Shown in pieces: positions 7,782 through 14,391 of a DNA stretch of 14,391 bases; the first letter of the stretch is position 1; each line of letters begins with the position of its first letter. The position numbers were made by a program, and so were the translations under genes. The notes under the pieces were generated by a model, which saw only the letters and a program-made list of their open reading frames with translations, had not been told where the DNA came from and did not search any database. The DNA is from Larix sibirica (taxonomy: Eukaryota; Streptophyta; Pinopsida; Pinales; Pinaceae), in the NCBI GenBank assembly GCA_004151065.3, contig NWUY0300026573.1:42581-56971 (forward strand), in the 5' to 3' direction.

Positions 7782-8824
7782 TCATTCCAATTCTTCCTGC
7801 ATGAACAAAGCATCTCTTAATGCTTCAACTTCTTTGATTTTCTTATCAGTCTCATCAACCCCTTCCTCCTCCAAATTTGCAAGTGACAGCTCCTGTAGCC
7901 GTTGTTCCAACTTTCCCAGTTCACTCCGATCAGCCTTTTGCTTACACTTGATCCATTGCGAAACCAAACCTTTCAGTCGTCGGAGTCTCTCCACAAAGGA
8001 GTCCATAGGATTCAAATCATAATGCCTCTCATCATTGACCCAGAACTCCCTGACCATCTTGCAGAAGTCAATATTTTCCAACCACATACTGTTAAATTTG
8101 AAGGGGTATTTAATCTTAAAAATGGTCTCATCAAACTGAAAATAGATGGGACAGTGATCAAAGAATTTTGTAGCGCCAACCCAAGACCTGTGTCTACCCC
8201 ACATATTTAAGAGATCGACCTTTACAAGAAACCAGTCCAGTCTTTTATGTATACCCTCACTACCTTCACGACCATTGGTCCAAGTTGGCAAGAGTGAACC
8301 TGGCATGACATCCATCAAATCATAAGTATCCAGTAAAGTATTGAAGTAATCATCTAAGTCATCCATCCGAGCATGTGATCCCCAGATTTCACTAGCACCC
8401 CGGGTAAAATTCATATCGCCAACTATGATAAGGGAAGGGTTTTGGAGAAGTCCAGAATTGCACAGAGAAGTGCAAAAAGGAATACGGTCCCTGTATGGGC
8501 CATACAAGTTCAGAACAGTTAAAGGTTGAAGAATGACAGTGTAAACACCCTCGAGAAAAATGCCCCACGAGTTCTATAGGCCTTGAAATCATAGTACTTG
8601 GGGTTCCACCCCACTAATAAACCACCCGACAAACCTTGGGCATCTGTAGCAGCAAGTTCCAAACCATGAAGAATATGTGCCATCTTCTATATGGCCATCA
8701 ATTCAGAACACATGGTCTCTTGTAATAAGATCAATGAAGGGCTAGTATCCTGCATAAGATGGGTGAAAGCCCTAGCGCGTGTGGCCTTCCCCATACCCCT
8801 AATGTTAAGGGAGAGCACCAACAT
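7782..8824 (-). pseudogene. ORF2 APE-type endonuclease domain, disabled
   Basis: Motifs of the exonuclease-endonuclease-phosphatase fold: LSLNIRGMG (Asn, residue 7), LILLQETM (Glu, residue 36), LSGGLLVGW, LNLYGPYRDR, VGDMNF (Asp and Asn, near 8417), KRLDWFLV, and FFDHCPIYF near 8162-8136. The last should read SDHCP; the Ser is Phe here (TTT), one C-to-T change from TCT. Breaks: TAG at 8687-8689 and a frame change near 8545-8560, where coding resumes as IFLEGVYTVIL. A TGA at 7782-7784 stands where related proteins usually have Trp (EELE-stop-HLKSRAVW). In an active element this domain nicks the chromosomal target and primes reverse transcription. Confidence 0.9.
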
Positions 8825-10582
8825 TATGAACCAGCCTTCAGAGGCATCCCAGCTCTACGTGCCTCACCATATCTAATAGAATTAACCTGCTCCCTTTCCA
8901 TCACATTCCCATCAATCCTGTCAGACAGAGGAATAAAAGTCTCACCAATAACCCCATCACCCACCCCAGGCTTCCTACGAGTCTTGCGAATCGTGACATT
9001 GCAAAATTTGTTGGCCGAAATGGGTAAGATATGGGGTTTGTGGGAGGGATTTTTGGAATAGACATTCAGAGGAGTCCATTGATTGGTATCAACCATATTC
9101 CCCCTAGACGAAGCCACATAGGTTCCAGACCCAGAGGAAGGGGGGATCCCAGAATCACTCAGAGGCAAACCAGGGTTTGAAACCGAAAATTCAAGGGGTG
9201 ACGGATCTGGAACCCTATCGGTAATGGCCCTCTCGGATGTGTCAGGGTCCAGTTCCAAGCAGGTCACATTCAATTCCAAACCCGAAAGAGATAGGCCAGG
9301 TTGTGAGCAGGGGGTCGAAACTAAAGCAATACCAGGCTGAGCACAAGAGGAACCCCCAACCAGTCCAGCCGAAGTATAATTATCTGGTGTAGGGGAGGGT
9401 CTACAAAGTTCACAGGCATCCATCTCAACCCCGTGTGCACAGACATCCGTGAGGGGAATCGCAGAAGTGTCACACCCATAATCCAGCTGAATTTTGACCC
9501 TACCCTCAGAGATACGTCTATCAAGCGACTTTTCCTCTCTTAATATGTAATCTAATTCATCAGCATTCATGTCTTTATAAGGAGTAAGAGAGGCATTAAA
9601 CTTAAACCCCACCCGGTGAAGTAGAAGATGTGTAAGCGCCCAAGCTAGGAGTCTGTGCGTCCACCGATAGCCCCCGCTCAGCCACAGGAGACCACTCAGT
9701 TGATTCAGGGCCTGAAACCCCAGCCTTTTTTCCAAACAAATTCGGGCATCTCGCCAAAACATGGCCAGTCTCCCGACAGTTATAACATCTGAAAGGCATG
9801 CGATAATAATCCAACTTTTGCTTGAATTTTAACTTACCCTAGCAAATCTCGACTTCCGCCGGCAGTCCACGACCCAGGTCCAGTTCCACCATGACCCGAG
9901 CCACAAGTCTATCGACTCCATGAAGGGAATGCTTATCAGAGCGCACAAAGGACCCAAAATGATTTTCCAACCCCATGAGGATATTATCAGTCCATAGAGC
10001 AATAGGGAGTCCCGGGAGCAACATCCAGAGGTGCCGAAGAGTCTGCCGCTCCCTTAGCGGGTCGAAGGCAATATGCCACGGTTTAAGGAAAAGTGACCCA
10101 TATTTAAAAGTCCATTTCCGCTCCAAGATGATGCCAGTTTGTCCATTCTCAGGGAGAATGAACAAGATCCAACGATTTGGGAGAAGATTAACCCGCGGAG
10201 TAAGCCCGAGAAGGGGCGTCCAATACTTTTGTACCCAGTCCAAGATCTCCACTTTGGAGCCAGACGTAAACTCCAGACGACCCACAACCCCCCACTCAGT
10301 GAGCATTTCCACGCGCTCCAAATTCGTATACTCTGAGATAACAAATTGATGATTGCCTTCCCACTCCTTTATTGTCTTGTATCTGCAGCAATGGCAAGCC
10401 CGTCTCCCACAGAAGCCCACCCGTTTAGAGGGAAACTCTGTGGCCCCTTCCCCAGGTTCAACAATGTGAGCAATACCATCTGGTGGCGCCTCATCCAACA
10501 ACGCAATAGTTGCCTCTACCACCTTCTCGAAACCATGCCCTAGTCGGTCACCCGAAGAACGTAAAGAGGAATAGGGTTCCAT
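8824..10582 (-). pseudogene. LINE ORF1 (DUF4283 plus zinc knuckle), disabled
   Basis: Start chosen at the ATG 10582-10580 (MEPYSSLRSS), the first Met in the frame. The first 247 residues contain a DUF4283 domain at roughly residues 70-215, with the typical blocks FLKPWHIAFDP and LWMLLPGLPIALW. A TAG at 9839-9841 interrupts it. The same frame continues with a CCHC zinc knuckle, CYNCRETGHVLARC, at 9787-9746. The frame then shifts once between about 9762 and 9605. The rest is a Ser/Pro-rich low-complexity tail that ends GMPLKAGS and TAA at 8824-8826. Known: ORF1 proteins of this type bind RNA and form the LINE ribonucleoprotein particle. The order RNA-binding domain, knuckle, disordered tail is normal for plant L1. 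Confidence 0.9.
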
Positions 10583-10900
10583 AACAGAAAAATAATAACC
10601 AAACCCCAAGATTAGGAAACCGTCACATCCCCAGTATGGGAGTTAGGCCAGGTGTAAGCGCCAATGCAGCAAGATAGTCCGAAAATAAGGACAGGTGTGG
10701 GTGGTCTCACAACCGGGAAAAAACACAAGCATTAGTCTCGAGACTAAAAATAACCAGCATCAACATAGTACATGGTTGAAAACGAGTTAACCGGTTACCC
10801 AAGATAGCCGTCACCCAAGAATCCACAAATACGCTGGATCGTAAAAACCGTGTCAAACCCAACATTCAGACACACTCCAGTAGCAGGCCACGGGCATATC
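10583..10900 (-). other. Probable LINE 5' leader
   Basis: Sequence upstream of ORF1, moderately GC-rich like the element interior and unlike the AT-rich flank beyond 11217. No open frame. It should hold the internal promoter, but I see no firm core motif. The true 5' boundary could be anywhere from about 10700 to 11216. Confidence 0.45.
10845..10900. repeat. Repeated module at the LINE 5' end, copy 1
   Basis: Contains TAGCAGGCCACGGGCATATC at 10881-10900, identical over 20 bp to 11099-11118. The similarity continues on the left: the minus-strand TGAATGTTGGGTTT here corresponds to CGAATGCTGGGTTT in copy 2 once a 34-bp segment of copy 2 is skipped. Confidence 0.75.
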
Positions 10901-11029
10901 CCAAAACACACACAGAAAACACTGCAGAAAAATAATAGATATCAACTTCCCACTTTTTTATTATGGCTTGGTTGGTACTAGAGTTAGTCCAACGAGCTGA
11001 CTGGACTCCAAGCCCCACAGTGTTTTCAT

Positions 11030-11118
11030 ACCTTCCGGGAGTAAACCCAGCATTCGAAACTATAAAACTTCATCATCCTAGGTTCGAAACCACTCTGGTA
11101 GCAGGCCACGGGCATATC
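11030..11118. repeat. Repeated module at the LINE 5' end, copy 2
   Basis: Matches 10845-10900, with an extra internal segment of about 34 bp flanked by TTCGAAAC (11052 and 11082). It holds GGTTCGAAACC at 11081-11091 on the + strand, which resembles a Pol III B box (GGTTCGANNCC), and TGGCTTGGTTGG at about 10966, which resembles an A box. The A-to-B distance of over 100 bp is too long for a normal tRNA-derived promoter. A SINE origin is therefore only a possibility. Confidence 0.6.
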
Positions 11119-11149
11119 AGACTGCCCGACACTCTGGGTTGATGTTTGC

Positions 11150-11216
11150 CCGCCACCCCCTCCTAGAAAGGGAAATACGAGACAAACGTTAGCGAAATAG
11201 AACCAATCATAATTCA
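11150..11216. repeat. Diverged short repeat, copy 1
   Basis: CCGCCACCCCCTCCT...GACAAACGTTAG...GAACCAATCATAATT resembles 11417-11476 (CCGCCACCTCCT...GATGACGTTAG...CAACCAATAATT). The order is the same, with small gaps. It may be the edge of the same repeat family as the modules to its left. Confidence 0.5.
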
Positions 11217-11416
11217 AATAAATGTTTTTTTTAAATTTTATTTAATATATAATATTGGGTACATTGTTGAAACATTGTAAAATGTAAAAATTACCTTCTC
11301 CACTACCGCTTATGCAAAAAAGAGGGCTAATGGGTGTTGTACTCTATAATACAGGTGGTAACCAACATTAAAAATCTGTACATTCTGAACAACATTAAAA
11401 ACCTGCTTACATCATC

Positions 11417-11476
11417 CCGCCGCCACCTCCTGGGCATCAAAAAATGAGGATGACGTTAGTCCCTACAACCAATAAT
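11417..11476. repeat. Diverged short repeat, copy 2
   Basis: Partner of 11150-11216, about 265 bp away, in the same orientation. Two smaller matches nearby (AACATTAAAAATCTGTACAT and AACATTAAAAACCTG, at about 11365 and 11391) show that this AT-rich patch is locally repetitive. Confidence 0.45.
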
Positions 11477-11937
11477 TTTTTTTAAAATTCGAATTTTATA
11501 AAATATTAGTTCAACCTTTATCCAAACTATAGGCAGAAAAAAAATTTATAGACTAGAATTCAAATTAATAGGCATTCAACTAAAGATATATGATCTCCTT
11601 CGGAGACATAATAACAAACAATTATAAATAACCAAATATCACAATAGCAATATATTGATAGAAAAACAATGACATAATAATTTATATATTTAAAGACATT
11701 TTCTTTCATAGATACTATGTGGATCTTCATACTATAGCAGGGTTGTGCACTTAGGAAAAGGATAACTGATCAAATTTGGGGCACTTTTTTCTTAATCGCC
11801 AATGAAAATAACTGCAAAAGAATTGATTCCACTGTCTCAAAATCGGGTGAATTTTGGTTTTTTATTTTTTAAATTGTGCAGGTTGGAACCACTGTCAGAT
11901 AACATAAGTCATTCCCATCAAGGGTTTTCATGGCTTC
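11477..11937. other. AT-rich DNA, nothing recognised
   Basis: Long A/T runs and very short open frames only. No coding-like frame, tRNA cloverleaf or transposon terminus could be made out. Confidence 0.5.
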
Positions 11938-12300
11938 CAAATCGATTTGTGTCAATAAAATCTGAAAATTCCACAGATTTCACGTTCAAAATTGGCAAAA
12001 GTTGATCGCCAGATCTATGGCCAACCAAAACGTTGGCCCTTATCTGTCTTCAGTAGAGGTTGTTAAACAGTATTCTTAACTGTATAATTAACCTTGATTG
12101 ACTATTATCTTAGAGTTGGTATCATAAAAAAAATTCATTTAACTTAAGAATTAGGTTATTAAAATGTTACTGGGTATTTGGGTATGTAGCTATAGTACCA
12201 AATTTTCAATTAAAATGAAATATTAAATATGATTAAATCGCACTCTAGTGTCTCCTCTAGTTGTTTTCAAAAAGTTGTAAACTGGCAATGGCCCCTGACC
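11938..12300. repeat. Dispersed repeat, copy 1
   Basis: Starts CAAATCGATTTGTGTCAATA and shares two blocks, in the same order and orientation, with 13889-14098: the opening block of about 63 bp, and a block around ATTAAATATGATTAAA (12222-12237) followed by AAACTGGCAATGGC (12279-12292). The middle is longer here than in copy 2. Probably an old transposon-derived family. It is non-coding. Confidence 0.6.
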
Positions 12301-12325
12301 AAGGCAATATTAATGTTTTCTTCTG

Positions 12326-12537
12326 TTTTTTTTTCACATTATTTGTGTCACAGAGAGGATAGGTGGGCCATCCCACTTTTTTTTCAATCAGAAAAATAGC
12401 TATATTTCCATTATAAAAATATATATAAGGCTTTTTTTTTCATATTATTTGTGTCACAGAAAGGACAGGCCAACCCCCTACTTTTTTTTCAATCAGAAAA
12501 ATAGCTATATTTTCATTATAAAAATATATATATATAA
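12326..12537. repeat. 105-bp tandem duplication spanning a LINE 3' end
   Basis: Two units, 12326-12430 and 12431-12537. Both contain an opening T-run, ATTATTTGTGTCACAGA, a CC-rich spacer, a second T-run, CAATCAGAAAAATAGCTATA, and an (AT)n stretch. Each unit joins host-like DNA to the terminal 50 bp of the truncated LINE described at 12481. Confidence 0.85.
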
Positions 12538-12670
12538 AGTTCATTACAGTCATCCAAATCAGGAACGAACAAATACAATAGCACCAACATCCAACCTAAA
12601 TCCAAAAAATCCATAGACAACCAAAGATACCCACACCAGAGCCCATCCCACTGCCCCCACTCTAAGAACC
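12481..12670 (-). mobile_element. Probable 5'-truncated LINE 3' end
   Basis: On the minus strand the segment reads as a typical plant LINE 3' UTR: a G/T-rich part (GGTTGTCTATGGATTTTTTG near 12605, then GGATTTAGGTTGGATGTTGG), an (AT)n stretch, and GATTG followed by eight A (T-run at 12482-12489). No coding part is left. The upstream limit is a guess based on the end of the G-rich (minus strand) composition. No target site duplication was found. Confidence 0.45.
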
Positions 12671-12700
12671 CCTTATATGACTTTTTTCTTTAAAAACATA

Positions 12701-12813
12701 CTGCTATTCTACTTTCCATTGATCCTGCCTTTCAATCAAACAACAAACAACATTACCATTTCTAAAGAGCATTCTGATATTCTGCTCTACGTTGTTCCTG
12801 CCTTTCAATCAAA
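12701..12813. repeat. 40-bp direct repeat pair, 73 bp apart
   Basis: 12701-12740 and 12774-12813 match at about 34 of 40 positions and share CCTGCCTTTCAATCAAA exactly. The pair lies just outside the truncated LINE end. Function unknown. Confidence 0.65.
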
Positions 12814-12939
12814 TGTCTTGACTGTACTGTACACTTGTCTGTCAGAAACCTGCATGAACTTGCAGAAATGTTTAGAAAAAAACAGAGTCCCAACCATGTT
12901 GGAGACTGTCCACTGTAGGATGGACATCCAATAATGTAG

Positions 12940-13888
12940 GCCCTGAATAATCTATTTTTTTTCAGTTTGCTGTAAACAAAAGGTGAGTCTATGAGCTTTT
13001 AATTTGCACCTTGGATTTTGACATGCTTGGAAGCAAATTTCAAGAAAAATTGTGATCTTTTGCCATATTATACTAACTAACTACCTTATTATATACATAT
13101 AAAAATCCAGTAACAAACCATGCAAAACTATATAATAATGCACAATCATCTTTATATGTAAAACCAGTGCAAGCACAATCTCTCAGTCTCTTTCATTTTT
13201 AAAGATCATTTGCATTGCTTGTTTTACTGGGCTAGTGATGGCCCATTCCATTCATTGTCTTTATCAATGTCTTTTTTTCCTTCATTCAGTAATCAATATT
13301 ATAATTAGATAACTTATTTTAAAAAAATCCATTGATTTTGTCTACTCTATTAATGGAGTTTATCGAAAACTTTGATTATAATATACAACGTGAATATAGT
13401 ATTATAAATATATTATCATTAAATCTTTAAAGTAATTTTTCTAATCTAAAAAACAAACATGGTAATGACAAATTGGAATTTTTTTATTTTATCTTTCATC
13501 ACGTATTTATTATCATGAAATAGGTTCAAAATTTGATTTCATCTTTATTTAAAAAATAAAATAATTAGATATTTTTAAAATCAAAGTTATTTGAAATATA
13601 TAGAGAGAAATTAAAGGAACAAAATACATTTTTGAAATACATCACTGACAGTATTGGGACTCTTTGAAACAGTTAGTGTAAGTAATAGGAAAAATAATTT
13701 TTTTCAAATGATGATTCATCATTTGTTAAAGGGCTACATTTATCGGGGAAATACCAACACCTACTATTCAGAAAAATCAATTCCAAAAAATAAAAATAAA
13801 AACAATTATTCCAAAATGATTTTGATAAATTTTTTAAAAATAAATTAAATTGTTAATGTCAAATCATGTATATTGTTATCAAAATTCT
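12940..13888. other. AT-rich intergenic DNA
   Basis: No coding-like frame on either strand. There are long homopolymer A and T runs and microsatellite-like AT patches. A 64-codon open frame at 13654-13848 is Lys/Asn/Ile-rich, as expected from random AT-rich sequence. Nothing else recognised. Confidence 0.5.
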
Positions 13889-14098
13889 CAAATCGATTTG
13901 TGCCCATAAAATCTGCAAATTCGATAGATTTTATACTCAAACTTTGACAAAACTCACTCCTGACTCATGACTCTCATTTGCAATTCTGTAAGATTTGCAT
14001 TACATACTTTTTCATTCAAATTTAACATTAAATGTGATTAAACCTGAGATATCATTTCTATTTGACTTTTAGAAGTGGGAAATTGGCAAAGGCTTCTT
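13889..14098. repeat. Dispersed repeat, copy 2
   Basis: Starts CAAATCGATTTGTGCCCATA and pairs with 11938-12300. Includes ATTAAATGTGATTAAA (14026-14041) and GGGAAATTGGCAAAGGC (14076-14092). It is shorter than copy 1 by a central deletion of roughly 150 bp. Confidence 0.6.
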
Positions 14099-14148
14099 TT
14101 GTTGTTTTCCAGATTATTTGATGCATAGTACATATTTCTAAAACTTAA

Positions 14149-14391
14149 TTTTGAAGGGCAATAAAATTTATAAACAGTTATTATATTACTACTATTTTTG
14201 AAGGATAACAAAATTCCTAAAATATTATTATATTACTAATTTACTGGTAGTATTAATATGTTTATGTTATATAAAACTATACTTTCTAAATTCCAACTTT
14301 CAAAGCATATATTCACTAAATAAATAGAAATTATTTTTGAAAGACAACAAAATTCCTAAAATGTCATTATATTACTAATTTATTAATATAT
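14149..14391. repeat. Short AT-rich repeat units at the right edge
   Basis: Units beginning TTTTGAAGG or TTTTGAAAG start at 14149, 14196 and 14335. The second and third share ACAAAATTCCTAAAAT and TATATTACTAATTTA. Steps are 47 and 139 bp, close to one and three units of about 46 bp. The array is cut by the window end. Confidence 0.6.

Larger units (their letters stand above)
4684..8824 (-). pseudogene. LINE ORF2 polyprotein (endonuclease, RT, zf-RVT, RNase H), disabled
   Basis: About 1,380 codons' worth of sequence, a normal ORF2 length for plant L1 elements. The start ATG at 8824-8822 overlaps the ORF1 stop by one base (TAATG) and gives MLVLSLNIRGMGK, the expected beginning of an APE-type endonuclease. 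Domains in order: endonuclease (about 8824-7950), a linker rich in charged residues, reverse transcriptase (about 7500-6400), zf-RVT (about 5600-5390) and RNase H (about 5090-4700). Breaks: TAG 8687-8689, a frame change near 8545-8560, TGA 7782-7784, a 65-bp duplication with an N (7118-7244) plus two probable one-base losses beside it, a missing base near 6930, TAG 6280-6282, TAG 5560-5562, TAG 5353-5355 and TAA 5293-5295. Outside these points the frame is continuous, so most damage is point mutation after insertion. Confidence 0.93.
4421..10900 (-). mobile_element. Degenerate, nearly full-length plant L1-type LINE
   Basis: Element order on the minus strand: 5' leader (about 10900-10583), ORF1 (10582-8824) with DUF4283 and a zinc knuckle, ORF2 (8824-4684) with endonuclease, reverse transcriptase, zf-RVT and RNase H, 3' UTR (4683-4432), and a poly(A) tail seen as 11 T on the + strand at 4421-4431. 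This is the standard layout of non-LTR retrotransposons of the plant L1 clade. The interior is visibly richer in G+C than the flanks. The copy is inactive: in-frame stops at 9839, 8687, 7782, 6280, 5560, 5353 and 5293; frameshifts in ORF1 (9605-9762), near 8550 and near 6930; and an internal duplication at 7118-7244. The 5' end is not fixed, because I found no convincing target site duplication. It must lie beyond 10582. Confidence 0.93.

Noticed and set aside
7902-8210. A + strand open frame of 102 codons opposite the endonuclease
   Set aside because: Antisense shadow of ORF2 with no motifs of its own.
9975-10349. A + strand open frame of 124 codons opposite LINE ORF1
   Set aside because: It lies antisense to the DUF4283 coding region. 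Open antisense frames are common opposite real coding sequence.
10725-10735. AAGCATT near 10728 as a target site duplication matching the bases next to the poly(T) at 4416-4422
   Set aside because: Only seven bases, two of which may belong to the T-run. Such a match is expected by chance in several hundred bases.
4421-10900. An LTR retrotransposon or a virus-derived element
   Set aside because: No long terminal repeats, integrase, protease or capsid genes. The domain order endonuclease, RT, zf-RVT, RNase H and the poly(A) tail are those of a LINE.
11081-11091. A tRNA gene suggested by GGTTCGAAACC
   Set aside because: No acceptor stem, no D arm at the right distance, and no anticodon arm could be folded around it.
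1-14391. CRISPR arrays, bacterial operons, phage or plasmid functions
   Set aside because: There are no regular short repeats with unique spacers, no ribosome binding sites and no prokaryotic gene packing. The window is plant nuclear DNA.

Overview
The window looks like AT-rich intergenic DNA from a flowering plant, most likely a eudicot. The evidence is intron-split coding with GT-AG borders, a fragment of a mitochondrial-type aspartate aminotransferase, and a plant L1-type LINE with a DUF4283 ORF1 and a C-terminal RNase H. There are no bacterial operons, CRISPR arrays or rRNA genes. Everything clearly recognisable as coding lies on the minus strand. The + strand shows no convincing gene.

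Layout. (1) Positions 212-805, minus: the last three exons of an aspartate aminotransferase with good splice borders, but no upstream aminotransferase exons. (2) Positions 775-2294, minus: a decayed multi-exon gene of unknown identity. It has three copies of a 37-residue repeat (1180-1512) and a clean 80-bp intron (928-1007), and it runs directly into the aminotransferase fragment. (3) Positions 2295-4420: AT-rich DNA with a tandem duplication of about 300 bp (3041-3646) and one or two exon-like segments. (4) Positions 4421 to about 10900, minus: a nearly full-length but dead LINE. In its own reading direction it has a 5' leader, ORF1 (DUF4283 plus a CCHC zinc knuckle), ORF2 (APE-type endonuclease, reverse transcriptase, zf-RVT, RNase H), a 3' UTR and a poly(A) tail (poly(T) at 4421-4431). 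(5) Positions 10845-11480: repeated modules at or beyond the LINE 5' end. (6) Positions 11217-14391: gene-free AT-rich DNA with a short truncated LINE 3' end (about 12481-12670), a 105-bp tandem duplication that includes that LINE end, a diverged dispersed repeat pair, and a short local repeat at the right edge.

How the LINE parts work. ORF1 would package the RNA. ORF2 would nick the target and copy the RNA there (target-primed reverse transcription). ORF1 stop and ORF2 start overlap as TAATG, which suggests coupled termination and reinitiation. The copy is inactive: at least seven in-frame stops, three or more frameshifts and an internal 65-bp duplication next to an N. Only the RNase H frame is fully open, with all four acidic residues present.

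I found no sign of a wholly new system. The points most worth a second look are the chimeric gene/aminotransferase junction, the coding tandem repeat, the TAATG overlap, the repeated 5' modules, and the duplication carrying a single N.
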